Assembly: GCF_020181035.1 (NCBI RefSeq)
Contig: NZ_JAIQYY010000016.1
Span: forward strand, 1-64,000
Length of the DNA stretch: 64,000 nt
Reading direction: 5' to 3'
Source of the DNA: Streptomyces sp. CoH27
GTDB taxonomy: Bacteria; Actinomycetota; Actinomycetes; Streptomycetales; Streptomycetaceae
Shown here piece by piece: positions 34,824-42,832 of this stretch (the first letter of the stretch is position 1; each line of letters begins with the position of its first letter). A program made the position numbers and the translations under genes. The notes beneath the pieces are model-generated. The model was not told the DNA's origin. It worked only from the letters and a program-made list of their open reading frames with translations, and did not search any database.

Positions 34824-35705
34824 TCAGGGGAGGGGCGCAGCCGTCTCCGGGTTCAGCAGGGGCGCCATCAGGTCCCCGTGATCCTGGAGGCGGGGGGCCA
34901 TGTCACCGGCCTGGAACTCCAGCTGCCCGGCGCTGCGGCAGTCCGCGATCTCCTCCCAGGTGACCGGGGCGGACACGTAGGGGTACGGGCGGGCGCGCAG
35001 CGTGTAGGGCGTGGCCGTGGTCTTGCGCGCGGCGTTCTGGCTCCAGTCGACGAACACCTTCCCCGGCCGCAGGCTCTTCGCCATCCGGTGCACGACGAGC
35101 CGGGGCAGCGCCCGCTCGGCCTCCACGGCGAGTGCCTTGGCGTACTCGCTGGCCCGCTCGGGGGACGCGCCGCGCACGGCCGCCAGCAGATGCAGCCCCT
35201 TCGACCCGGCCGTCTTCGGATACGCCTCGATCCCGTCCGCCGCGAGCCGCTCCCGCAGCCACAGGGCCACCTCACAGCACTGGACGACGGTCGCGGGCGG
35301 TCCGGGGTCGAGGTCGAAGACCAGCCGGTCGGCCCGCTCGGGGTCCTGCACCCGCCACTGATGCGTATGAAACTCGGTGACGAGATTGGCAGCCCAGACG
35401 AGACTGGCCAGATCCTGTACGACGACCATCCGGGCCGGCCCCTCCGACCGCGGGACCTCCGCGGTGGTGACCCACTCGGGCGTACCCGGCGGCACGTTCT
35501 TGGCGAAGAACAGCTGCCCTTCGGGGCCGTCGGGATAACGCAGGAAGGAAACGGCCCGGTCCCGCAAGTGCGGCAGCAGCACGCCGGCGCCGGTCACGTA
35601 GTAGTGCACCAGCTCCGCCTTGGTGAAGCCGGTCTGCGGATACAGCACCTTCTCCAGGTTGCTGAGCGCGACCCGCCGCCCCTCCACCTCCGTGATAGGC
35701 GTCAT
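34824..35705 (-). CDS. LigD-type polymerase (archaeo-eukaryotic primase fold) for NHEJ
   Basis: 293 residues. Stand-alone polymerase domain of LigD: SNLEKVLYPQTGFTKAELVHYY, metal ligands in LVFDLDPGPP, nucleotide-binding TAGSKGLHLL and VFVDWSQNAARKTTATPYTL. Fills gaps, with preference for ribonucleotides, during Ku-dependent end joining. Ligase and phosphoesterase domains are absent, so ligation needs a separate LigD/LigC gene elsewhere. Start ATG 35703-35705. Divergent from ku with only about 57 bp between them, which suggests shared control. Confidence 0.95.
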   Translation of the reverse strand: MTPITEVEGRRVALSNLEKVLYPQTGFTKAELVHYYVTGAGVLLPHLRDRAVSFLRYPDGPEGQLFFAKNVPPGTPEWVTTAEVPRSEGPARMVVVQDLASLVWAANLVTEFHTHQWRVQDPERADRLVFDLDPGPPATVVQCCEVALWLRERLAADGIEAYPKTAGSKGLHLLAAVRGASPERASEYAKALAVEAERALPRLVVHRMAKSLRPGKVFVDWSQNAARKTTATPYTLRARPYPYVSAPVTWEEIADCRSAGQLEFQAGDMAPRLQDHGDLMAPLLNPETAAPLP

Positions 35706-35762
35706 AGGATGACAATCCCAGAGAAACGGGCGAAAACGGTGTAATTGGCAGAGGAAGGGTGG

Positions 35763-36755
35763 GTGCGGCACGTGCGGTCGATATGGAACGGAGCGATCTC
35801 CTTCGGTCTCGTCAGCATCCCGATCAAGCTGGTGAACGCCACGGAGAGCCACGCGATCTCCTTCCGCCAGATCCACACCGAGGACGGCGGCCGCATCCGC
35901 TACCGCAAGTTCTGCGAACTGGAGGACCGGGAGGTCGGCGGCGAGGAGATCGGCAAGGGGTACGAGGACGCGGACGGCACGATCATCCCGATCACCGACG
36001 AGGACCTCTCCCACCTCCCCATCCCCACCGCCCGCACGATCGAGATCGTGGCCTTCGTGCCGGCCGACCGGATCGACCCGCTCCAGATGGACGCGGCGTA
36101 CTACCTGGCGGCGAGCGGAGCCCCGGCGGCGAAGCCGTACACCCTGCTCCGGGAGGCCCTGAAGCGCAGCAACAAGGTGGCCATCGCGAAGTACGCCCTG
36201 CGCGGCCGCGAACGCCTCGGCATGCTGCGCGTGGTCGACGACGCCATCGCCATGCACGGCCTGCTCTGGCCGGACGAGGTCCGCGCACCGCAGGGTGTGG
36301 CCCCGGAGGTCGACGTCACCATCCGCGACAAGGAGCTGGACCTCGCGGACGCCCTGATGGACACCCTCGGCGAGGTGGACCTGGCGGACCTGCACGACGA
36401 GTACCGGGAGGCGGTGGAGGAGGTCATCGCCGCGAAGGCCGCCGGCGAGGCCCCGCCCGAGGCTCCGGCCCCGGCCCCGGGAGGCAAGGTCCTGGACCTG
36501 ATGGCGGCCCTGGAGAACAGCGTCCGGGCGGCGAAGGAGTCCCGCGGCGAGGTGCCCCCCGGCGGCGAGGCCGAGGTGACACGGCTGCCGAGGAAGACGG
36601 CGGCGACGAAGAAGACGGCTGCCGCCAAGAAGACGACGGCGGCGAAGAAGACGACGGCGAAGAAGACGGCGGCCAAGACGGCCAAGTCGGTGGCCAAGGC
36701 TGGGGAGAAGAAGACGGCGACGAAGAAGGCTGCGGCACGCAAGCGGACGGCTTGA
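35763..36755 (+). CDS. ku: DNA end-binding protein Ku
   Basis: 330 residues. Prokaryotic Ku core (SIWNGAISFGLVSIPIKLVN, RIRYRKFCELEDREV, YYLAASGAPAAKPYTLL), then a long disordered tail rich in KKT/KKA units (about 255-330) that will bind DNA non-specifically. Binds double-strand ends and recruits the LigD polymerase encoded divergently. GTG 35763 chosen (GAGGAAG five bases upstream). GTG 35772 and TTG 35745 are in frame. Last conserved gene before the accessory island. Confidence 0.96.
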   Translation: MRHVRSIWNGAISFGLVSIPIKLVNATESHAISFRQIHTEDGGRIRYRKFCELEDREVGGEEIGKGYEDADGTIIPITDEDLSHLPIPTARTIEIVAFVPADRIDPLQMDAAYYLAASGAPAAKPYTLLREALKRSNKVAIAKYALRGRERLGMLRVVDDAIAMHGLLWPDEVRAPQGVAPEVDVTIRDKELDLADALMDTLGEVDLADLHDEYREAVEEVIAAKAAGEAPPEAPAPAPGGKVLDLMAALENSVRAAKESRGEVPPGGEAEVTRLPRKTAATKKTAAAKKTTAAKKTTAKKTAAKTAKSVAKAGEKKTATKKAAARKRTA

Positions 36756-36828
36756 GGGGGAGCGCCTCGACGGTCGGGCAGGGATGCTGATGTACGCCGC
36801 CGTCCGGCCTCGTTGATGACGCTCCTAT

Positions 36829-36845
36829 AGACCGTCAAGCGGTCT
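36829..36845. terminator. Hairpin at the 3' end of the IS110 transposase
   Basis: AGACCG-TCAAG-CGGTCT is a perfect 6-5-6 hairpin that contains the transposase stop codon (36835-36837). It may be an element end structure or a terminator. Confidence 0.5.
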
Positions 36846-37548
36846 GTGTGAGTGGTTTCGGTGTGTGGTGGGGACGGGTGAGGTGCCCGTAGACCTCGCG
36901 GGCGATGAAGCGTTTGAGGCAGCGGAGGATGTCCTTCTTGGACAGGCCTTCGGCAGTTCGGCGGGCGACGTAGTTCTGGGTCCGCTGGTCGTAGCGCATG
37001 CGGACCAGAGCGATCATGTGGAGTGCGTGGTTGGCCCCGCGGTCGCCGCCGCGGTTGAGGCGGTGCCGGTTGGTGCGGCCCGAGCTGGCCTGGATGGGGG
37101 CTGCCGCGCACAGGTGCGCGAACGATGCTTCCGAGGTGAGCCGCTCGGGGTTGTCGCCGGCGGCGATCAGGAGCTGGGCGGCGGTCTCGATGCCCACTCC
37201 AGGCAGCGCGACCAGCGCGGGTGCGGCTTCGAACACCAGTGACTTCAGCTCGGCGTCGGCATCGGCGATCTCCTCGGTGAGGTATTGATGGCGGCGGGCC
37301 AGACGCCGTAGGGCGATCCTGACTGCGCAGGCCGGATCGCGGGTGTCCGCGCCTGGCCGGGACCGTGACAGCTGCTTGATCAGTTCGGCGGGGGCCAGGG
37401 CACGCAGCCGCTCACGGACCTCACCTGGCGCTGTGATGATGAGGGTGCGGATCTGGTTGATGATCTGTGTGCGGGCCTTGACGGCCGAGCGGCGGACCAC
37501 TCGCAAGGCGCGGCGCGCCCGGGTGACTCCTGAGAAGGCCGGGGTCAT
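36835..37548 (-). mobile_element. IS110-family transposase, C-terminal part only
   Basis: 237 residues remain of the usual 400 or so. Present: the linker helix VVRRSAVKARTQIINQIRTL and the transposase_20 domain (ALVALPGVGIETAAQLLIAA, SSGRTNRHRLNRGGDRGANH). Missing: the N-terminal DEDD RuvC-like catalytic domain, so it cannot transpose. The break is near 37548, exactly where a truncated XRE regulator begins on the other strand. Confidence 0.9.
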
Positions 37549-38482
37549 GGCGGGGGCGAGTCGCCGCGTTCCGGGGCTTCGCCGCGAGGAAGTCGCGATC
37601 TCAGCCGGATTGAGCGTGGACTACTACATCCGTCTGGAACGCGGACGGGCGGCCAACGCCTCTGAAGCAGTGTTGGAGGCCGTAGCCCGGGCCTTGTGGC
37701 TGGATGACGTCGAACGTGCCCACCTGTTCAACCTTGCCAGGCCGCAGTCCGTGGCCAGAGTGAGCAGGCCCGCCGTTCCCGGGCGAGTGCGGCCCGGTGT
37801 GTACGCACTGCTTGAGGTGCTTCGGGATACTCCTGCCATGATTCTGGGCGATCGTCTGGACGTCCTTGCCCTTAATCGGATGGCTCGTGCGATGTTTGTC
37901 GATTTCGACGCCATGCCGGCGCGCGAGCGCAATTTGGCGCGATTCATATTTCTCGACCCTGCGGCGCGTGAACTGTTTGCCGACTGGGGCAATGCCGCTC
38001 GCATGATCGTCACAGGTTTGCATCTCTATGCGGGGCGACATCCGAACGACCCGCAACTCGCCGAGCTGATTCATCAGCTGTCGGTCACGGACAGGGATTT
38101 TCGCGGGTGGTGGGCTGCTCACGATGTGGAGGATTTCGCCCATGGCACCAGGCATTACCGGCACCCCCTGCTCGGTGAAGTCACCTTGGACTACGAAAAC
38201 CTCACCTTTCCTTGTGACCCGGGCCAGTGGTTGTTCGTAAGTACAGCCCAACCCGGCTCGCCGTCTTCCGAAGCCTTGCGGATCCTCGCCGGCTGGATCG
38301 GCGACTGGACACCTCGGCACATGCCGGTTCGGCAAGCAGTTCCGGACAGCTGTCTGACCGTCAGCTCCAAGTCCACCATGGAAAGGGGTGACGCCAAGAC
38401 TTGCTTGGGGTTGGAACGGGCTCGGACGGTGTCAATGCCTGCACCTTCGTCTACTTTTCGCCGCCTTGCATGCCACGGGTGA
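37547..38482 (+). pseudogene. XRE-family regulator with MmyB-like ligand domain, 5'-truncated
   Basis: Reading frame of 311 codons. It starts abruptly within the helix-turn-helix (RRVPGLRREEVAISAGLSVD, YYIRLERGR) and continues into the MmyB-like domain (LEVLRDTPAMILGDRLDVLA, then WWAAHDVEDFAHGTRHYRHP and EALRILAGWIG). Relatives have about 25 more N-terminal residues, including the first DNA-binding helix. They also end near 38300, so the last 60 codons here look like read-through after loss of the stop. Truncation coincides with the IS110 fragment edge. DNA binding is probably lost. Confidence 0.8.
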
Positions 38483-39088
38483 CCGGGCGTGCGGCAGCAT
38501 GTCCCCACTCCCCAGCCTGGCGAAATGCCGTCTGTTTCCCTGCCGGCACCAAAGGCAGCCTTTTAGGCGTGGCCTCATCCTTATCAGGTCGATCGCAGGT
38601 ATCTGCTGGCTCGACCAAACGCCCCCTACCTCAGCCGATCGTTCACTGACATCCGGCTTCGGCCGCTGCCGTTCGCGCTTGTTGGTGTCAGCCGTTGGTG
38701 TCAGTCAGTGCACGCGGTCTCAACAGGGATGTCCCATCCGGCGCCCACGGTTCTTGCTTTTTGGTATGTACGCCGGTCCGAAATGATCCGAGATCACCCT
38801 CCGCGATCGCTCCCCAAGATTTGTGCCAGAGCCGAGACCTGACAGCGGTTGTCCGTCAGCGGAGACAGCACCCGCTGTTGCCGCGAATCAGGAGCCAATG
38901 TGCTGCACCAGCGTCAACCCGCCCGCCCGCCCGACTCGTCCGGTCGGGCGGGCCGTCTCTCGTCGCGGGTTGGTCCGATTGATCGGATATACCGGTGAGT
39001 CACGCCGGGACGTTCCGGGCGGCGGCAGAGCCGAGGTTATGAATGCGTCACCTGACCATCCATGAGTATCAACCTCAGGAGCCACACG
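38483..39088. other. Gene-free stretch upstream of the allene-oxide-cyclase-like gene
   Basis: 606 bases with no supported gene; the open frames lack ribosome sites and codon bias. Visible: a 13-bp direct repeat GTTGGTGTCAG(C/T)C at 38681 and 38694; a strong hairpin GCCCGCCCGAC/GTCGGGCGGGC at 38925-38953 (probable terminator); and CCGAT-TG-ATCGG followed by ATATACC near 38977-38994, a possible promoter or operator for the gene at 39089. Confidence 0.5.
38925..38953. terminator. Strong GC-rich hairpin
   Basis: Perfect 11-bp stem GCCCGCCCGAC / GTCGGGCGGGC with a 7-base loop, followed by CGTCTCTCG. Orientation cannot be decided. Confidence 0.6.
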
Positions 39089-39607
39089 ATGCGCCCCATC
39101 AGAGCAGCCTGTCTCGGCACGGCCACTGCGCTGGTCGGCCTTCTCGCCTGCGCCCCTGTCGAGGCCGCCGCGATGGACACCGGTTCCGCCCACGCCAAGG
39201 GCGGACACCGGGTCATCACACTCATCGGCGTGCTCAAGGAGCAGACGCGCTTCCCCGTCAACCCAGGCGGCATCCCCGCCACCCAGGGCGATCGAACCGT
39301 CGTCCGCTCGGACCTCCTCGACCAAAACCGCAAGAAGGTCGGCGAGACCGGCGGCACCTGCACCACCACCCGGGCCGTCGACGGCGGAGCGGAGGAGTGC
39401 ACCGTGACCTACACCCTCCCGGGCGGCCAGCTCTCCGCGCAGGGGATGGTCTTCGGCATCCTCACCCAGGGCCGCCCGACGACCCCTCCCCCTCCCTTCG
39501 ACAACGCGATCACTGGCGGCACCGGGAAATTCGACCGTGCTCGTGGCCAGATCCACGCCGAAACGATCGCTCCGAACACGAGGCGCTTCACGATCGACCT
39601 CGACTGA
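39089..39607 (+). CDS. Secreted allene-oxide-cyclase-like beta-barrel protein
   Basis: 172 residues. Signal peptide about 1-28 (MRPIRAACLGTATALVGLLA). The mature part resembles the allene oxide cyclase/dirigent-like barrel of Streptomyces secreted proteins: TLIGVLKEQTRF, VVRSDLLDQNRKKVGETGGT, CTTTRAV, ECTVTYTLPGGQLSAQG and NAITGGTGKFDRARGQI. Two cysteines may form a disulfide. Function in bacteria is unknown. ATG 39089 has AGGAG seven bases upstream. ATG 39062 is in frame without a ribosome site. An intact cargo-like gene within the island. Confidence 0.8.
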   Translation: MRPIRAACLGTATALVGLLACAPVEAAAMDTGSAHAKGGHRVITLIGVLKEQTRFPVNPGGIPATQGDRTVVRSDLLDQNRKKVGETGGTCTTTRAVDGGAEECTVTYTLPGGQLSAQGMVFGILTQGRPTTPPPPFDNAITGGTGKFDRARGQIHAETIAPNTRRFTIDLD

Positions 39608-39615
39608 CCCACCCT

Positions 39616-39646
39616 GCCCCCGCCCGGTGAGAAGGCCGGCGGGGGC
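39616..39646 (+). terminator. Terminator of the allene-oxide-cyclase-like gene
   Basis: GCCCCCGCC (39616-39624) pairs with GGCGGGGGC (39638-39646), followed by TCCTTT, eight bases after the stop codon. Confidence 0.8.
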
Positions 39647-40162
39647 TCCTTTGCATGACGCAGCTCTCGGCAGCCCGATCCCAGACGTCGCCGCGTACGG
39701 CATGGCCGGCCCCCGTTAACCCGCCTCCGCACCAACAGCACCCGGCTGTTTGCGGCAACTTCAATTGGCCCCACTCCGGCAAGTTGTTTTGGCCCCGCCC
39801 CGAACGAGTGGGTTCCCTGGCCGTGAAGAGGGGGCGGAGGGGCAGCGTGAAGTGCATCGGATCCGGACTGGACGACGGGCCCCAGCAGCCGGCCGGACCA
39901 CAGGATCTCGACCCGTGTTCGATCCGAGACCGACGGATTCTCCGATCTGTGGTGGACGACGAGGACGGGCATCGGCACGACCGACGGAGAACGGCTCGTG
40001 CCTGACCGGGCCGAGGCGGCGCGCTGTATGGGCGTCGGCCTCGGTTCTTGAAGCGGGCCGGGTCAGCTTGTTCTTGGCCGTTGGTGGTGAAGGCCAGGCG
40101 GATGCGTTGCAGTGTCCGTCAGCTCGCCACGTCCGCTCACGTGATCGGCCACGAACCGGGCC
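39647..40162. other. Gene-free stretch with possible insertion-sequence end
   Basis: About 516 bases with no supported gene. At 39754-39805 two related motifs, AACTTCAATTGGCCCC and AAGTTGTTTTGGCCCC, resemble the repeated ends of IS21-like elements as I remember them, and an istA fragment lies at 41335. This assignment is weak. Small frames on both strands have no recognisable features. Confidence 0.3.
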
Positions 40163-40750
40163 TCATGCAGCCGTGGCCGTCTGCGTCTTGGCCTCACGGA
40201 CCCCGCGCAGGGCGCCGGACCAGGCGATCACCTGGTCGAGCATGTCGCCTACGGCGGTGTCGAGGCCTTCCTGGGGGACGAAGGTGCCGGTGTGGAACGA
40301 GGGGTGTGTCGAGATGGTGGGCTGGGCACGGACCGTGGCCACCTGGAGTTCGGCGAGGACGAGCCGCAGCGCCTCGGCGGCCCGGGCCCCGGCGACCCAG
40401 CCGCCGTAGCTGATGATCCCGGCAGCCTTGTCGTTCCACTCCCGGTAGACGTAGTCCAAGGCGTTCTTCAGGGCTCCGGGGTAGGAGCGGTTGTACTCGG
40501 GGACGAGGAATACGTAGCCGTCGAAGCTGTCAATGAGTGCGCCCCAGGCACGGGTGTGGTCGTGCTGGTACTGCTGGAGGTTCGGGTTGCCGGGCTCGTC
40601 GAGGTTGCCGAGATTGTGGTCGGCGAGGTCGATGAGTTCGTAGTCGGCGCCGCCGTGGGCGCGGGCGGCCTCCAGTGCCCAGGCGGCGATCTGGCCGCCG
40701 CGGCGGCCGGGGCGGGTGCTTCCGAGGATGACTGCGATGCGAAGTGGCAT
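40163..40750 (-). CDS. NADPH-dependent FMN reductase family protein
   Basis: 195 residues, flavodoxin-like fold. FMN-binding phosphate loop LGSTRPGRRGGQIAAW, then FLVPEYNRSYPGALKNALDY and ISYGGWVAGARAAEAL, the hallmarks of the SsuE/azoreductase/quinone-reductase group. Reduces flavin or quinones with NAD(P)H in the cytosol. Start ATG 40748-40750, GGAAGGAAG upstream. Divergent from a MarR gene over a long palindrome, so it is almost certainly that regulator's target. Confidence 0.92.
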   Translation of the reverse strand: MPLRIAVILGSTRPGRRGGQIAAWALEAARAHGGADYELIDLADHNLGNLDEPGNPNLQQYQHDHTRAWGALIDSFDGYVFLVPEYNRSYPGALKNALDYVYREWNDKAAGIISYGGWVAGARAAEALRLVLAELQVATVRAQPTISTHPSFHTGTFVPQEGLDTAVGDMLDQVIAWSGALRGVREAKTQTATAA

Positions 40751-40768
40751 GGTCTTCCTTCCGGGAGA

Positions 40769-40811
40769 GTTGTCACATCAACTCTAGATCGGAGAGAGTT
40801 GAAGTGACAAC
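40769..40811. promoter_or_regulatory. Long palindromic operator between FMN reductase and MarR genes
   Basis: Left arm 40769-40785 (GTTGTCACATCAACTCT), 9-base spacer, right arm 40795-40811, complementary at 16 of 17 positions. It starts 18 bases from the reductase ATG and 27 bases from the MarR ATG, so binding would repress both directions. Confidence 0.85.
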
Positions 40812-40838
40812 TCCGCTGGTCGCGATATCCTCGGCGAC

Positions 40839-41327
40839 ATGACGGAGACGCGATCGCTGGAACCCGAGGAGTGGGAGTTCTGGGATACCTGGATGCGCGC
40901 GCAGCGCCTGCTCACCAGGGAGCTGGAGCGTGGTCTGCAGCGTGACTGCGACATCTCGAAGGCCGAGTTCAGCGTGCTGGTGACGCTGTGGAGGGCTACG
41001 GGCCGCGAGATGCGTGTCGGCGAGCTCTCCGAGTCACTCGACTGGGACAAGAGCCGCGTCTCACATCAGCTGACGCGCATGGAAAAGCGCGGCTTCGTCA
41101 AGCGCACCCAGTACGGGGCCGATGGTCGCCGCGCGGGGGTCGGGCTGACCGCCGAGGGCCGCCGCGCCGCGCAGAGCGCCATTCTCGTGCATGCCGAGAA
41201 CATCCGCCGCCACTTCTTCGGCTCGCTCACTGCCGAGCAGGCGGCGGTCATCCGGGCATGGAGCGAGCAAGTAGTCGACCGCATCGAGCCGCGCTGCGGC
41301 GATACCGCCGGCGACGGCGCGTCTTAG
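40839..41327 (+). CDS. MarR-family transcriptional regulator
   Basis: 162 residues. Helix-turn-helix MRVGELSESLDWDKSRVSHQ, wing RTQYGADGRRAGVGLTAEGR, N- and C-terminal dimer helices. Start ATG 40839. It probably represses itself and the divergent FMN reductase through the 43-bp palindrome between them; MarR/reductase pairs of this type usually respond to quinones or electrophiles. Its stop is close to the broken end of an IS21 transposase gene on the other strand. Confidence 0.92.
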   Translation: MTETRSLEPEEWEFWDTWMRAQRLLTRELERGLQRDCDISKAEFSVLVTLWRATGREMRVGELSESLDWDKSRVSHQLTRMEKRGFVKRTQYGADGRRAGVGLTAEGRRAAQSAILVHAENIRRHFFGSLTAEQAAVIRAWSEQVVDRIEPRCGDTAGDGAS

Positions 41328-41334
41328 AGGTTTT

Positions 41335-41706
41335 CAGGGCAGCGACCCAGAACGCCTCATGGATGGCTGAGAAGGATCCCTCGGCCCGCGCGGCGGCCAG
41401 CGCGGTCGACCCGGCCATGGCGCCCGGCTTGACCAGCAAGATCTCCAGGTAGTGGTCCAGCACATCGCGATATCCGTAGCGTTTGGTCAGCCGCGGATGC
41501 CGGGCGACGACGTTCCGGCGCTCGAACACCAGCAGCTCGTTGCCCCGCAGCAGAACGCGTACGCGTTCTCCGATGAAGCGGGCGGGCACCGAGTAGTGGC
41601 ACTGGCGGACAGTGATCCGACTGGCGCGGTCGACCTTCGGAGTCAGCGTGATGCCGCACTCGAAGTCCTCGGTCGGCAGCGGCGCCAGTTCCTCCGCTGG
41701 TACGGA
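41335..41706 (-). mobile_element. IS21-family transposase (IstA) C-terminal fragment
   Basis: About 120 residues of the Mu-type C-terminal domain are readable: TLTPKVDRASRITVRQCHYS, VPARFIGERVRVLLRGNELL, VFERRNVVARHPRLTKR, YRDVLDHYLEILLVKPGAMA and IHEAFWVAA. The catalytic DDE domain and istB are missing. The 5' break near 41700 abuts an integrase fragment on the other strand. Downstream, similarity ends about 41335, next to the MarR stop. Confidence 0.82.
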
Positions 41707-42058
41707 TGCTCCGCGAGCACATCAAGGAGTTCGGCACCGCGGAGGATGGTCGGCTGTTCGCCAGTGAGCGGGGCAACGTCGTAGCGGCGTCCTCGTACTC
41801 CCGTGCGTGGGGAAGCAAGCCCGCGCGCTGGCGTTCCCGCCCCAACAGGTCTCCTCCGTCTTGGCGGCCCGTCCGTACGACCTCCGGCACGCGGGTGTCT
41901 CCCAGTGGCTCAACTCCGGCGTACCCGCTCCGGAGGCGGCGGCTCGCGCCGGCCACTCGGTCGACGTCCTGCTGAAGATCTACGCCAAGTGCATCGACGG
42001 CCAGGAGGAGGAGATGAACGACCGGATCTTGAAGGGGCTGGGGGAGGAGGACGTGTAA
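41692..42058 (+). pseudogene. Tyrosine recombinase (integrase) C-terminal fragment, frameshifted
   Basis: Frame one reads PPLVRMLREHIKEFGTAEDG, then RLFASERGNVVAASSYSRAWG. A one-base change near 41810 shifts to the frame GKQARALAFPPQQVSSVLAA, RPYDLRHAGVSQWLNSGVPA and AGHSVDVLLKIYAKCIDGQ, which carries the catalytic H-x-x-R, H and Tyr of the phage integrase family. The N-terminal two thirds are gone. Similar to integrases of actinomycete integrative elements, consistent with the adjacent tRNA-Arg target. Confidence 0.85.
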
Positions 42059-42097
42059 ATGCCAGCCATGTGACCACTGCATGGTCTGGTCGAGTTA

Positions 42098-42133
42098 CCG
42101 AGGGAGCCCCGGAGAGATCTGGGGCTCCCTCGG
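42098..42133. terminator. Perfect 13-bp hairpin, bidirectional terminator
   Basis: CCGAGGGAGCCCC (42098-42110) and GGGGCTCCCTCGG (42121-42133) with a 10-base loop. It lies between the integrase fragment and the stop of the convergent hypothetical gene. Confidence 0.85.
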
Positions 42134-42135
42134 CG

Positions 42136-42603
42136 TTACTGCACGTCCGAAGAAGCGATGGTGATGAACTGCTCCAGGGCCTCTCGTGCCTGTGCACCAA
42201 GGGCACTCAGCTCTGTCTTGTCGTCTGCCTTGTGCAAGCTGGATGTGAGGTCGTAGGCATTTTGCGCGGTGTCGATCAGCGTCTGCGCGCTCGCTATGAG
42301 CTGGACTCGGAACAGCGAGTGGAGGGCGGTCCCGCGAAGCCGGTAGGCCTCTGTGCGAGCTGCGATGAACGCGGAGCCGTCTGGGTCCTCGTTCTTGCGG
42401 TGCCAGCGATCTTGTTGGCTGCGTCGGAACTCTGTCAGCGCTCCGGCGAAGTCGCTGTACACGGTCATCCGATCCGCGCGGAGTTGCTGTTGAGCTGCGA
42501 ACACTCGGTCGTGTGCAGACGCTTTGCGCTGGAATGCGTGCGTCACAGCGGAGCCCAGCAGCGTTCCGACGATCGCGATTAAGGCCGAGAGGACACCATC
42601 CAC
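42136..42603 (-). CDS. Hypothetical membrane-anchored helical protein
   Basis: 155 residues. One N-terminal membrane helix (MDGVLSALIAIVGTLLGSAV), then a soluble helical, partly coiled-coil region (RVFAAQQQLRADRMTVYSDF, RTEAYRLRGTALHSL, QTLIDTAQNAYDLTSSLHKA). Such short proteins with a single N-terminal anchor are frequent in actinomycete integrative elements, but I cannot assign a function. GTG start 42603 without an obvious ribosome site. Lies in the island next to the integrase relic. Confidence 0.65.
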   Translation of the reverse strand: MDGVLSALIAIVGTLLGSAVTHAFQRKASAHDRVFAAQQQLRADRMTVYSDFAGALTEFRRSQQDRWHRKNEDPDGSAFIAARTEAYRLRGTALHSLFRVQLIASAQTLIDTAQNAYDLTSSLHKADDKTELSALGAQAREALEQFITIASSDVQ

Positions 42604-42690
42604 AGGAGCAGAACATCACAAGATCGTCTGCGTGCCCAGGTGTTTGATGAGACTCGCTCGAAAGCTCTCGATAGTCGGCGTGACCTGCAG

Positions 42691-42749
42691 AGACGCACCC
42701 CAAGATCATTACGCGGTCATTACGTGATCATTGTCATGGGGCTGCGTCT
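42691..42749. repeat. Long imperfect hairpin with palindromic loop
   Basis: AGACGCACCCC (42691-42701) pairs with GGGGCTGCGTCT (42738-42749) with one bulged C. The loop itself contains GATCATTACG and GTGATCAT in inverted orientation. Positioned between the hypothetical gene and tRNA-Arg; could be an element end, a cruciform or a small RNA structure. Confidence 0.5.
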
Positions 42750-42774
42750 GACCGCATCCGCCTGCACATGCAAC

Positions 42775-42814
42775 AAGACCCCGCACCCAGCTAACTCGCT
42801 GGTGGCGGGGTCTT
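42775..42814 (-). terminator. Terminator of tRNA-Arg
   Basis: AAGACCCCGC (42775-42784) with GCGGGGTCTT (42805-42814), and an inner CCAGC/GCTGG pair. It starts 19 bases downstream of the tRNA 3' end in the direction of transcription. Confidence 0.75.
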
Positions 42815-42832
42815 TAGGCACTTCACTCGAAG

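Larger units (their letters stand above)
36756..42832. mobile_element. Accessory island between ku and tRNA-Arg(CCG), probable relic of a tRNA-integrated element
   Basis: This 6 kb block contains fragments of an IS110 transposase, an IS21 transposase and a tyrosine recombinase, a truncated XRE regulator, long gene-free stretches and visibly lower, more uneven G+C than both flanks. It ends at the 3' end of a tRNA gene, the usual target of actinomycete integrative elements. Flanking genes on both sides are conserved core genes. I found no clear second copy of the tRNA 3' end at the left edge, so an att pair is not shown. Confidence 0.6.

Noticed and set aside
38388..38982. Several small frames downstream of the XRE fragment
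   Set aside because: No ribosome sites, mixed codon usage and no recognisable motif; treated as decayed DNA.
39409..39978. 189-codon minus-strand frame after the AOC-like gene
   Set aside because: Crosses a convincing terminator and overlaps the AOC-like gene in reverse. No family features.
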